Shown piece by piece: positions 47,449 to 59,055 of a stretch of 64,000 bases of DNA. A program made the translations under genes and the position numbers. Source of the stretch: Favolaschia claudopus (taxonomy: Eukaryota > Basidiomycota > Agaricomycetes > Agaricales > Mycenaceae); the NCBI GenBank assembly GCA_037176885.1, contig JAWWNJ010000032.1:1054001-1118000 (forward strand). Direction: 5' to 3'. Below the pieces are notes generated by a model. The model had not been told where the DNA came from. It ran no database searches and saw nothing but the letters and a program-made list of their open reading frames with translations. The stretch's first letter is position 1, and each line of letters begins with the position of its first letter.

Positions 47449-48126
47449 ATGCCCTCAGATCGCCAGTACGAGCTTCGCCGAGGCGTCACCGTATACGCTA
47501 CTGGCTTCGTGTTCACACACAACCAACTCGAGCAGATAGCTCGCGGTGCCTGCGACGAGCAGTTCAGAATGAAAAACGGAGGGAACTCCGATCTCGTTTT
47601 TGCGCTCATGTGGCACGTCGAACGATACAAATACGAAATCATACCTCTGTACGACGGGAACGTTCGCCAGGAATACCTCTTTGCCACTTCCTTCTTTCCC
47701 TACGTGAAAAAACACAAAGATGGCGATTCCATCTATCAAAGGCTTTCCTCGCTTTCAGAGGAGGACCAGGCGACGTGGTACGAACGGTATGGGAAATACG
47801 CAGACGTCCCTTTGACCGACTGCGAGAAAAGAACAATTTGTTATCCTACCCACGTTGCAGGTATGCCTGTGAATGCTCGTTGACGGTGGCAACTCTCATC
47901 TCCATGAACAGTGGCATCGTTCCTGCGATCAGAGGTGTCCAGAGTCATCTCGGAAAACAAGGATCTCTGGGATCTCGTGGAGCCTATTCCAACTCTACAA
48001 GAGAGTATGTCCCTTTAAATTAGTTTCAACTCTTCTCCCTTCATCCAAAATAAAGCTCACCTAATTCGCACAGCTATGGCCCAGTTTGCTGCGTACGTAA
48101 ATGCCCCTCGTGCAAGGCGACCATAG
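47449..48126 (+). CDS. Uncharacterised basidiomycete protein, paralogue 1
   Basis: Three exons. Exon 1 (47449 to about 47862) starts MPSDRQYELRRGVTVYATG and holds LMWHVERYKYEIIPLYDG, DSIYQRLSSLSEEDQATWYE and KRTICYPTHVA. Exon 2 gives VASFLRSEVSRVISENKDLW and LVEPIPTLQE. Exon 3 ends MAQFAAYVNAPRARRP at 48126. About 185 residues, with no membrane segment, signal peptide or recognised domain. The ATG at 47449 is preferred over upstream in-frame codons because it matches the start of the paralogue at 52508. The two paralogues share intron positions. Function unknown. Confidence 0.82.
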
Positions 48127-48811
48127 GTAACTACGATTGAACGTCCATTGTGGAGGCGGCACAGTGCTCGACCAAGTGATGCAAGTATTCAAAATTGGTG
48201 CGGAACGGGCGATGAAGGCCCTCAAGAATTCCACCGCTTATATTGTCACGGCGGCATGGCCTATGCGAGGCGACAAAGGCGCAATCCAGTGGCTGAAGTT
48301 GCTTCCAATTATCAATACGATGAGAACGAAACACACTGCTGTAGATGGAAGAAGACACTGGAAAACTATCGTCGAGGTGCTCAAATTGTCAATGTACTAT
48401 CGGACTTGTTGGATGCCACAGTGGCATCATGGCAATGTAGCTTTTCTTTGCTACCCATTCTACACGCATCATGACTTTGTTTGTCCTTCTCCATGTTGTC
48501 TACAGCAACTCTTGAACTCAACTTGAACTTGAACAATTGCAACATTTACACCTTCAAGTTCCCCAGAGGATTTCATCTCACCAAAAAATAATTTGTTATG
48601 ATGCTACGCTGCTACTACGTGGAGATTCCCATTCCTAATCAAAAGCTCGCTTTCTTGGGACAAGATAGCTCGTCACTTGAATTCTTCAAGAAATTTTCAA
48701 ATAGGCGCTCGCACTTCCCCTTTGGGAACGTGGGACTCGGGCGAAAAAGGCAACTAACTCTTCCTCTACCAGGCTGTACGGTGCTCACCTTGGCCCTGCG
48801 TGGCGACAACT
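48127..48811. other. No supported gene; NOT3 upstream region
   Basis: Two overlapping frames of about 110-130 codons (48137-48526 and 48148-48474 plus) have no recognised domain. The last 200 bases precede the NOT3 start. Confidence 0.4.
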
Positions 48812-51453
48812 ATGGCGGCCAGAAAGCTACAGAGTATCTATCCAGCTTTGTGGCACAATACGAGTTGACGACGCGTGCAGCCGAGATCGACCAAGCCTTA
48901 AAGAAGGTCGCTGAAGGCGTAGACCTTTTTGAGACCACTTATGACAAGATGCAGTCCGCAACGAATCAAGCACAGGTGGGTTTAATGAAGTGAGGAGTAT
49001 GAGGAGAGTTATGGACTCTAGTTGCGCAGAAAGAGAGGCTCGAGTCGGCGCTGAAGAATCAAATCAAGAAATTGCAGCGATTGCGCGACCAAATTCGAGG
49101 CTGGGTCGCGAGCAATGACATTAAAGACAAGACTCAGCTTTTGGAGAACAGAAAACTCATTGAGACGGTCGGTGGTTGTGTTTCATGCCATGTCGTACAC
49201 TCACGTCTCGCAGCAAATGGAGAAATTCAAGGCGTGTGAGAAGGAGGTAAAGAAGAAGGCGTTTTCCAATGTAGCTCTCGGTGAAGCAGTTAAACTCGAC
49301 CCCAAAGAACAAGAAATGCTTGAGGCCGTCGAATGGCTCGATACCCAGCTCGAGAAACTTCAAATCCAGGTAGAGCAGGCGGAAGCCGAAATGGAAACTC
49401 TCCAAGGCGCCGCAAAGAAGAAGGCCAAATCGGGCTCTTCCGCTGCAACTCGTCTCGAAGAACTCGACCATCTCAATGTCCGACGGAAATGGCATATCGG
49501 CCGTTTGGAGATCGTCCTTCGCCTGCTCAACAACGGGTCGCTCGACACCGAGAAAGTTCTGGCTCTCAAAGACGATGTACATTATTTTGTGGAGAGCAAT
49601 GCGGAAGAAGACTTTACAGAATACGAGGGGATCTATGACGAGCTGAATCTCGACGAGGAGGAGGAGAAATTCCGTGGCGTTCTCGAGGACGGTAATAGCG
49701 ACGACGAGTCGGAGGTCGTCATGGAAGGTGAGTGATGTGGTCTTCATTGGGACTTGCGCTCAATCTGCTCCAGAGCTCATACCGAGAACTCCAGCCAAGA
49801 AACCTACAGAAGACAACAACAGTAGCAAGCGTGCTGAAAGTCCAATACTGAAAAAGTCTGCCACACCGCTACTCAGAAGTGAGTCATTCGTCTGTCTCAT
49901 TCAGCTTGCAGCTTGTTCTAAACCTCTCCAGAACAGTCCGATGGCACGTCTGCTGTGTTTCTTCCTCGTACCCATCTCATCCCCAGACCTCAGCAAAACC
50001 ACCCGCCAATTTCGCCGTCCAACCGATGGCAAGCGTACTCAAGGCTGCTCCCCCTCGACCGGCGCCCGTCCTTCCACCAATACAATACTCGGCAGCAGTA
50101 CAGCAACCGCCACCGCAAGCTGCCCCTGCGCCGCCGCCACCGCCACCACAACCCAAGGCGAAGCCCGCCGTACCGGCCTCAATACCGCCGCCGACACCGT
50201 CCTCCATTGGCGCTCCGTCATCGCCAAGTATGACGCATCCGTCAGCAGCGAGCCCCATGTCGTCTTATGCATCCGTGTCGCATGACCGCGATAGCTCGTT
50301 CTATGAGTCCCCTGCCCTCTCCGAGGCGGTGCCAAACTCGCTAAGCGGCCCGATAGCAACTTCATCACCTCAGCGCATACTGGCGACAAGGAAAGGTCGG
50401 AGGTCTGTCTCTTGTCATATTCTCTCCCTTGACGCACTATCTCTCCAGACTCGATATCCTCAGCGCCCCGCATATTATCTCCGCTATCCAGTGTTGTGGT
50501 AATTTCCTTGACACTCATATTCAGTCCCCCGGCTCACTGGCACTCAGCGACCTGTTTTGGCAGAAGCATCACTACCAACGAGCGCGCCACAGGAGCAGGA
50601 GGAGGCCGCCGTTGCTGACCGAGCAGAAGTCCCGCAGTTCCCTCCGGGCGTCAAGATTGCGCAAGGCGAGCAGCAGGCTGCCGCTGCCGCCCCTGCATCT
50701 CAGACTATCGGCGGGCACCGACAAGGACAAGCACAACAAGTCAACGGACATGTGCCCCCAGCGACGGCTCCGGCCAGCTCGTTCGCCCCAGGAGTTGCCG
50801 ACCTCGTCGTACCGTATGAACAAGCGAAGCAGCGGGGTGAGTGTTTCCCGAGATGCATATACGACCTGCGAATGAAACGGGGTTTTGCTGTAACGTAGCC
50901 GGACAACGTATGGGGAACATCGACGAGTTGAACAAGTTTTTGGAAGGCGGGTTGCGGAGTATACCTCTGCCGCAAGATACCCTCAAGTATGTTTAGGTTT
51001 TTCGTACAACTCCACCTACAATCGACTGACCTTCCTTCTAGGGCGAAGTTCTACGCCCCGCGCACACCCTTCCAAACTGCACCGTATTATCCGCAAGTGC
51101 CTCATACAATGCTCAACAACCCGGCAATATACTCCCGGGTGGACGTCGAAACACTCTTCTATGTATTCTATTTCCTGCCGCTGTCGTATCCGCAGTACCT
51201 CGCGGCGGAGGAGCTGAAGAGGCAGTCGTGGCGGTTCCATATCAAGTATCTGACTTGGTACGTCTGCGTCGCTTTACCTTGATCTCATGTGCTTATCGCA
51301 TGGGGACGTAGGTTCCAAAGGCATTCAGAGCCGCAGGCGATAACGGAAGAGTACGAGCAAGGGGTGTACGTCTACTTCGACTGGGAGGGCTCGTGGTGTC
51401 AGCGCAAGAAGAGCGATTTCCGGTTTGAGTATCGATATTTGGCGGAAGATTGA
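48812..51453 (+). CDS. not3: CCR4-NOT complex subunit 3/5 (NOT3/NOT5)
   Basis: Subunit of the CCR4-NOT deadenylase complex, which shortens mRNA poly(A) tails and controls transcription and translation. Exon 1 is tiny (MAARKLQ from ATG 48812) and joins by an intron (48834 to about 48878) to [32 protein letters not shown], then [20 protein letters not shown] and [14 protein letters not shown], the highly conserved Not3 N-terminal coiled coil. [39 protein letters not shown] and [16 protein letters not shown] follow. The middle (about 49760-50820) is low-complexity Pro/Ala/Ser/Gln. The C-terminal NOT box spans [78 protein letters not shown] and [20 protein letters not shown], ending FEYRYLAED at 51453. 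The gene is intact. Confidence 0.93.
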
Positions 51454-51826
51454 ATGACTGATGAAGGTGGGTTCAGTGAAGTGAAGTGAAAGGAGTCGCT
51501 CTTGTTCTCGTCGTTGCTTAAAGCTTTGAATCTCTCGCATATGTACAATTCTTTCTGCAGATCGCTTTGTAGCTCTGAAGCATCGTGTGTAAATATGTCT
51601 CTTGATAAAATATACGAATGAATGCCGTCGATGTGCTTGGTGTGCAAAGTTGCGGCTACTAGGTCCTCTTTGAATTCGGTGGCAATGACAACATCAAACG
51701 CGGCCCACTGGCCATGGTTATCCGATCGCGCGCATATCTACGCTTTGATGTCCCACTTTCGACGCGTTTTGGGCTTGTTTTCCCAGCTTCAGCTCGAGGA
51801 GCATCCATAGAGTACCAACGGCTCCA
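51454..51826. other. Intergenic between convergent genes
   Basis: About 370 bases holding the 3' ends of NOT3 and of paralogue 2. Nothing else recognised. Confidence 0.5.
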
Positions 51827-52508
51827 TCATCGACGCCGGCGGCCACTGGCTCGCATAATAGCAGCGAACTCGGCGATTGCTAAGTATGCGGAGTCAGAGA
51901 GGGCCATAGTAACACGAAAAGCATGGATTAAGCATACCTTCTCGTAGAGTGGGGACGGGTTCGACGAGACATTTCAAGTCATCCTTGTTCTCGACGATCA
52001 CTCGTGCCACCGTAGATGGGATCCACTGTGCTACTGTAAAGAAACCAGAATGTTAGATGCTGTCGCTTCGACGGACGCACGAGTGCTTACTTGCGCAGTT
52101 GGTGGGATAGCATATTGTTTGGATTTCAAATTCCTCCAGCGCAATGGCTGCGTGCTTCCCGTAGATTTCATACCACTTCGCCTTATCCTCCTCCGAAAGA
52201 GTAGAAAGCCTCTTATATATCGCGTCGCCCTCCTCGGGCTTCCTCCAGTAGGGAATAAATGAGATACAAAAGAGGAAGTCGCGGGTTCCGTTTCGAAGAG
52301 GAATGAGCTCGTACTTGTGTCTGCTGACATGCCATTGGAGAGAAAAAACGAGGCCGCCTCCGACCTCCTTTCTGAACGCCTCTTCGCAAGCAACACGAGA
52401 TATCTCTTCCAGTTTCTCGTATGACACAACAAAGCCGATGCAGTGTACTGCAGTGCCGCGACGAAGCTTCCATTCGCGCGGGGGATGCTGAGGCTGAGAA
52501 TCGGACAT
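51827..52508 (-). CDS. Uncharacterised basidiomycete protein, paralogue 2
   Basis: Minus-strand copy of the gene at 47449. Exon 1 from ATG 52508 reads MSDSQPQHPPREWKLRRGTA, then FSLQWHVSRHKYELIPLRNG, DAIYKRLSTLSEEDKAKWYE and IQTICYPTN. Exon 2 gives IAQWIPSTVARVIVENKDDL and LVEPVPTL. Exon 3 is AIAEFAAIMRASGRRRR, ending at 51827. Intron positions match paralogue 1. The shared core is R-R-G-x-x-V/A, then W-H-V-x-R-x-K-Y-E-x-I-P-L, L-S-x-L-S-E-E-D and I-C-Y-P-T. Function unknown. The pair lies in inverted orientation on either side of NOT3. Confidence 0.82.
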
Positions 52509-53816
52509 GATGGGAAAAGGAAAGGGGGTCACGTGGAAACGTGACCGTGTGTTGTCAAAGCATGCGCCAACTGCATCAACTCAGACTCTCTGATCATGAC
52601 TCGATCAGTCTTTCCGCTCCGCACAGTACTTGATCTAGTCCCTGTCCTCCCTCTGCACCTATGCCAGTGTATTTCACCCGGTCGTCGGTCGATCCAATCC
52701 CAAGTTTCGGCCACCGCTAGCGCGTCCCGACAAGTTATCCAAATTTATATCTAGTTCCCAGAGCACGGCCCGGGGAGAACACTGTCGCCGACGAGTAGAA
52801 TATTACTGGCCGCAGACAGCTCCTTCCAAATTCCAATCCCACACAACGGCCGCGGCAAGTACTAGTCATCGTGAACTGAGAACTCCGGCAGCCACCGATG
52901 GATGCATCACCTTGGCCATGGCCGGCAACCAGCGAACGCCGAAAAGTCTGATCATGAAGAGAGTAAGTACTTATCTCCTTGAGTACTTATGTGGCGGACC
53001 TCGGTGGTTGATTGTTTTACCGGAGACGGTGCGTGTTGTGAGCTCCCTGCAGAGTGCACTGTGCTTAGTATTCGGCAAGCATACTTACCATCAGATGTTC
53101 GAACGATGCGGCGATATACTGCCGGACCGAGCGTCGTATCCTCAAAACCTCAATATCCCTTGAAGAGGTAGCAGTGGACGTACTGGATTGCGCTTAAACG
53201 GCACTGCAACCTTGGCGGTTTCACTCTCTAGAATCGGATTGCTGTGTAGGGTATACTGTACTAACGACTCACCGGATGGAGATGCAAATAGGTTTGAACT
53301 TTGAACACGGATCCGGAAGAGTACGGCCAAGGGATGCAAGCAAGTATGTAAATGTCTATTTTAACGTTAACCACGACGGGCCGGCGGCTTATAACGTTTT
53401 GTTTGAATACTACGGCCCGTCGGTTGACGAAATATGGCCCGAGTCAATGAATGATCTAGGATTTAGGATTATCATTATTGCTGTTCCAAGGCGTTGAAGG
53501 CCGGCATAGGTAATATTCAGCAACGTTCACCGTTATCTACAGGTTGTCTTGTCCTGAACCTTTCAGAGTCAAATCAAGTAATGTGGTGCTTGCAGAGCGA
53601 CGAGAAACGGTAGGAATTTTGCCTCCATGCTCTTTTGTGAGCTCAAATTGCCAGCACTTGTAAAATTATATATACCATCACACAACTCTGGCACATATGA
53701 GCGTTTGGGAGAGGCGTCCCAAATTGACATGAAAGGTGTGGAAAGCTTAAGCACTTGGTCATCTTTTTCGGATGAATGTCGCTGTGAACAGACCGAGCAG
53801 TGCATTAGTCTAGTGT
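52509..53816. other. No firmly supported gene
   Basis: A 73-codon plus frame at 53276-53497 (containing YVNVYFNVNHDGPAAYNVLF) and another at 53627-53833 (ELKLPALVKLYIPSH) have coding-like composition. They may be pieces of a decayed LRR or F-box gene. Neither has a clear start or partner exons. Confidence 0.35.
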
Positions 53817-54268
53817 TTACCGCGGGGGTCTGACCGTGTACCTGGAGTATTATGTAATATCATGTAAGCAGAGTTCGAGTCGCGTCGATCTCCTCTCGAA
53901 AACGCGACTTCCGTAAAATTTTTGTGGAAGACTCACTCGTTATATGCTAAACTATGACTCTGTCGCCTCAGAATCTTCAAAAGGGAGCCGCGATGTCTTG
54001 CGCGCAATACACGCGTTTTCGGTCTTGGACTTCGGCCGAAACGGATCCGACGTTCCAAGAACACAACTGGGAATCTGCTTTTCTTCAAACCGTGCTGTAG
54101 ATATCTCAGAGAGTATTTCAAAACACTACTTAAATCTTTAAATGAGTATACCACCTTGTAATGAAGTTTGTATTGGGAGAAGGGAAGCGAAGCAAACGAA
54201 GTTCGGACATTGCCGGCTTACATGATATTAGATAATACAATCACTACACGATCGGACCCCCGCGGTAA
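53817..54268. mobile_element. MITE-like element with about 53-bp inverted ends
   Basis: The left end TTACCGCGGGGGTCTGACCG (53817 onward), continuing to TAATATCATGTAAGC, is mirrored at the right end (about 54216-54268) with a few mismatches and a small length difference. About 350 bases lie between, with no coding capacity. A target duplication was not identified. Nearby, GAACAGAC and AGCAGTGCATT occur on both sides (about 53787-53807 and 54270-54345), which may reflect rearrangement at the insertion site. Confidence 0.75.
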
Positions 54269-55766
54269 GGAACAGACTCTATGTAGCGAGGGCACCGAGC
54301 TCAAATACATAGAGCGTCTGTCTAGGAGAGACTAGCAGTGCATTGGCCTTCGTGCGCATGTACCCAATCGGCACGGCTGTCAGGGAGATTTCATCATACA
54401 ATGATATGGTGATTGCCTTGATTCATGGTTGGATTCGTGGTCAGAAATTGAGTGCCAACTCTCCATCACCAGAGGGGGCGAAGAGTGGCTCGCATGTTAG
54501 TTCGAGATTCACTCACTTATAAATTTCTCTGCCCCAAAAGTCGTTCAACGCACCTCAAATGGAACTCGTTTAGCTCGTACAATCAGAAAGCTTTCGTTAT
54601 CTGACAAAAATTGCCTTATCCGGCTGAGATGGGTTGTTTGAGCTTATTTACAAAAGATTTGCGATCAACAGGTGGTGGGTCAAGCAAGTGGGTCATTGAC
54701 AGCGTCCGAGAAGCCCGAGATTGCATTTGGCACGTCATCTGGCGCCATAGTCTGTGTGTGGAATTTTGCGTAGGCTCTTGAGGCCGCTAAGCTACTCACT
54801 TGAGTCTTGGTTGTCCGTTGTCAAAATATAATACCAAAAGTTCAACCATGGACAACGGAAGTTCAGGGATCTCGGCTCTTTCCATACCGTCTACGAAATC
54901 ACGTTTCCTTGGTTCCTTTATGGAGATAGCTCTCGAATAATTCCGTGAACGTTCCGTTCTTCCGTTTGGGAATCTCTATTCCTGACATACGAAGTATAGT
55001 CAACCTGGATTGTGGTGTACTGGGGCAAATCGGTTCCAGATACTCTCATATTCTTCCCTTCAACAAGAGAATGTTCATAGTGCGTCAAATACGGAGCAGC
55101 TGAGGAGCAGAGTTTCCTTATTCGGCCAAGATGGGTTGTTTAGGATTGTTGACGGAAGATTTTCCATCAAAATCCCCGCGCTCGGCATATCAAAATCTCG
55201 GGACTTCGGTCCGACTCCGACTTCAATTCGGACAACAGATCAGGACCGCTTACAAGCCCCAGCGTGCATCGAAAATCAAACACCTCAGCTGAGCCAATTT
55301 ATGGAGTGTATCACAACGTGAATCTCTTGACGGTAACTCCTTCGAAACGGACATTAGAATAAGGCGAGGGTCAGAGGGGACCAACAGTCTGGTTCAGGGC
55401 TTTCTCACGTCGGAAATCGGCCCTTCGCATGGAGATCGCTGGCATTTGCCGAGACAACCACGGATATCTTTCGCCATCGAACTTGAAGGTCATTCACCGT
55501 CACGAAGCCCCGTCATGAAAAGTGCTCAAACACGGTCACGAGGGTACGGAGGGCACTTCGGGGCCGATCTTTTCCCAGCTTTCGGAAGTTAACTAATCAC
55601 TTCTGACTCATCCTTACCCCAAAATATTGCGTAGACAATTGAATGTGAAACGAGGGTATCGTGACAACGACAATCTTGCGGAGAACAAGTCCGCCACATA
55701 AAGTGCTGCTAAAGCTGGGTCGAATCCACGACAACGTTACTCTGACCCACCGGCTGGACTCCTACA
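54269..55766. other. No supported gene; diverged direct repeat
   Basis: A segment at about 54613-54662 (CTTATCCGGCTGAGATGGGT) recurs diverged at about 55108-55157 (CTTATTCGGCCAAGATGGGT), and the similarity extends for some 50 bases. A 103-codon plus frame at 55010-55321 covers the second copy and has no recognised domain. A 9-bp inverted repeat, CTCTATGTA/TACATAGAG, lies near 54276-54315. Confidence 0.4.
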
Positions 55767-58700
55767 ATGCTACAGAACGGAAAGAGGAAAAGATTGCAAG
55801 GATCGTGCGATAGGTGAGTCTCCTACACAGACTTTTGACCAAATGGCTTATTATGCGATAGGTGCAAGGCAAAGAAAGGTACGAATTCGGCCAATTGTTT
55901 TTTTACGATTTCTAATTCCACTTTCAGTCCGATGCATGTATCACCGTATTCATTCGCCCAGACACGAATTTAACCCTTGCACAGGCGACAGCATAGAGAT
56001 GCCAAATCGTCGTTGTTCAAATTGTATCGCAATGCATGAGGAGTGCACCCACATTCGGTACAAGGTGCGTGCAATGCCGCTTCTGCATAAAAATAAGCTT
56101 TCAAGTTGATTTTATTTTGTACATATCCAGGGCTATCAATCATCGCTCTCCATCCAGGGTACAAAAACCCCGCAAGAGCACGTCGCCGCAATCACCTCAA
56201 CTTCAACAGTTTACGTACCGTCTATCGACCCCGCTGTCTCCCATCGAATACTTGTGGACGTTGCCCAATACGCACGAAATCTAGAGGAGAAACTCGCCGC
56301 CCTTCAACCTCAGACCTTCGTTCCAATTGCGCAATCCCCCCCAACGTCTCCAGAGACCTCTCCGTCTCCTCAGACTCCTGAGCGCGAAATCAAGACAGAG
56401 CTACCCATCTCAGCTTCACGTCACTTGGATTCTTCTGTCACCAACGCCCCTGATCGATTCTATGGACACTCGAGCAGCGTGCAATTCGTGAAAGCTGCTA
56501 TCAAATACCTTGACGGCAACACATCGCAAGTGGTGGGCGTCCAAAGGCCAGAGTTTTGGGTCATGCAGCCGGTATACATACCCTTGATTCAATCTTGACG
56601 TGTTCATTGGCTAATAGTGAAACGATAGTGGGAGAAACTCAACATCGAAATTCCTCCCCAAGTTTTCCCGCCAGAGGATCTCATGAAAAAGCTCATCAAG
56701 ATATTCTTCGAACAGATAAATCCGCTCGTCGGTATCTTGCATTTTCCCAGTTTCCACCAGTCCGTCGTCGATGGGGTTCATTTCCGAAATCACGAGTTTG
56801 GTGCAGTCATCTTACTTGTCTGTGCTCTTGCCAGCCGGTATTCGGATGACCCTCGAGTATTCGTTGACGGTGCGGGCGAACATAGCTGCGGTTGGAAATA
56901 TTTCCGGCAGGTGCGACCACTGCGCGCTACCTTCACGTCCGAGCCGTCATTATACGAGCTACAAGTCATTTGCGTGCGCAGAAAATTCGCTTTCTCTTCG
57001 ATTAATGTGCTGAACTCCGTGCATTCAGCTGAGCGTTATCTATATGGCTGGCACGGGGGCGTCACCGGAGGAAACTTGGATTCTCGCTTCGATGGGCGTC
57101 CGCTTCGCACAAGCAGCAGGAGCTCATGACCGCAATACTTACGCCGACAAAGATCTGTTAACAGCCGAGCTGCATAGACGCGTGTTTTGGGCTCTGTTCG
57201 CGACCGATACAATTTTGAGCGCCTTCAAAGGCAGGCCGATCATCGCAAAGCCGTCTGAGTACGTGATTACTCTATTCGCTGTCGGCTGTGGGTAATTCTT
57301 TTCGCCGCAGCCTCGATGTTGATTTACCGTTGGACTGCGACGAGGAACTGTTTGGGACTCCTAATCCAACCCAAGCTGCCGCGAAGCCGTCCGCTTCTGC
57401 ATTCTTCCCTTGCTTGGTGCGTTTGATGCTCATAGTCGGACGCATTCAATCGGCGGTAGTACGTATCACCGTTCTGTCGTTCATTGGTATCTTTAATCTC
57501 GCAATAGTATCCTGTGAATGGGCAATCATGTTCAGAGCACACCGTCGTGCAATTGGAGTATGTTTCCAATGATGTTTTGAAGCAATTGTTGCTCATTCTG
57601 TGATTTAGTTCGACACTCAACAAATGGGTGGATACGATTCCAGAACATTGTACGTCTATGCTTCGTTGCGTCGAATTGTTTGAATAAATTCACGCCAGTA
57701 CGCTGGGATCCCCAACAACCCAACCTGGTAAGTTTCTCTGCAAATCCCTATATGCATTCTAATGCTGCCACAGATTTTCCTGGACCAATCTGCCACACTG
57801 TTCGCAAAGAAATTATCGGTCGCTTTATTATTTCTAACCCTTGCCCCACAGATACTTCACTTATTATCATGGTATATCCCCCGGTCGTTGATCGCCCTCC
57901 GAATTCACAACTTTTATCAGCCCAAATATTAATACATCGACCGTTCATCCCTTCCATGAGGAAGGAGTCGACGCCCAGTGTACGTGTTGGCTGCCTCGCT
58001 ACCTTTTTCCATCGCTGATCGCTTACCAAAGACATATTTTCCGTCTTTGGCTATATGTGCCAACGCTGCCCGGTCATGTGGGCACGTTCTGGATGTTCAA
58101 GCGCGACGCGGTCGCGGGCTTCTACATTTCCCTTCGCTCATTGTAATTCACAATCATCACCCGATCTGTTGTCTTGAACTGATGTCCCCATAGACGGCTT
58201 TGTTTGACTCCGCTCTCATACTACTCACCAATGTGTGGTCTATCGTTGGTAATCGAAAACCTCGAACCGATGACGACTTTGACCGCGCCATGGCGGACGC
58301 GCACACTTGCATACACGTCCTGCGTTTGTACGAAAAACGGTGAGGCTCGAATGCATCCTTGGTCCCCACGATTCCGAACCTCTATTATAGCTGGCGACTT
58401 GCAGGCCGAAAGTATGACGTCCTCTCTGCCATACTCAAAATTGGCAAAGAATCCTTGAGCAAAATGAACGAAGACGACAAGGACAGCACCGCGTCGACTT
58501 CGGCCTCCGAAGAATCCTTCACTATCTCAGCATCTGATACCGGCGCTTCGAAACGAAATTTGGAGACCTGGGATTCTGACGCTCGCAAGACGGAACAGCT
58601 TCGCTCGTTACCCATCCTTACCGAGGAACTCGGTCGCCTGCCAGTCTACCACTCGTTCGAATACGACTCTCCGTACTCCTCAAGCGAACGGCACTTTACG

Positions 58701-59055
58701 CCTTCGCGGTCGACGGCGTGGTTGCATTCGAACAGCGAATTGATCCAACCTAATTTATTTAGCAATAATAACCCAACGCTCGGTATGGGTTTCCATCGTC
58801 ACTACGGTGTTTCTACGAGTTGCTCACTCCATGTCTAGATTCAGTCTTTCCTTCGCCCCAACGGCAACAAAATTCTGACGGAGGCAACAGTAGAGGCAGT
58901 AATCTGCACCTCGATCCTGTTTCTTACAACGTGCCTTCGAATCATGGGTATCTTATTCACTGTTTCTCGCATTATTGTCTTGCTCATTTCTGACGTATAG
59001 TTGGCAAGATTGGAGCTCCTACACTGGAGCATTAGATCGACAGCGGACTTTCTGA
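55767..59055 (+). CDS. Zn2Cys6 regulator, family member E
   Basis: Starts MLQNGKRKRLQGSCD at ATG 55767. The zinc cluster continues RCKAKK after an intron, crosses the 6-nt microexon 55928-55933, and ends DSIEMPNRRCSNCIAMHEEC, six cysteines in all. The intron after the microexon starts GCATGT, a GC-AG intron. Family blocks follow: TVYVPSIDPAVSHRILVDVA, QYARNLEEKLAALQ, RFYGHSSSVQFVKAAIKYL, QRPEFWVM, LMKKLIKIFFEQINPLVGIL, HFRNHEFGAVILLVCALASR, MGVRFAQAAGAHDRNTY, RPIIAKPSD, LYFTYYH, AQILIHRPFIP, FPSLAICANAARSCGHVLDVQ, RLAGRKYDVLSAILKIGKES and LPILTEELGRLPVYHSFEY. The final exon reads SWQDWSSYTGALDRQRTF, ending at 59055. No frameshift is needed, so E appears functional. It sits apart from the others, 12 kb beyond D. 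Confidence 0.88.
55928..55933 (+). other. 6-nt microexon in zinc-cluster region of E, GC donor
   Basis: TCCGAT lies between CTTTCAG and GCATGT. With the flanking bases it encodes Val-Arg-Cys. The following intron runs to GCACAG at 55984. Confidence 0.75.

Noticed and set aside
53870..53885. tRNA-like GTTCGAGTC box
   Set aside because: No matching A box, anticodon arm or acceptor stem can be built around it. It lies just inside the inverted end of the 53.8-kb element.
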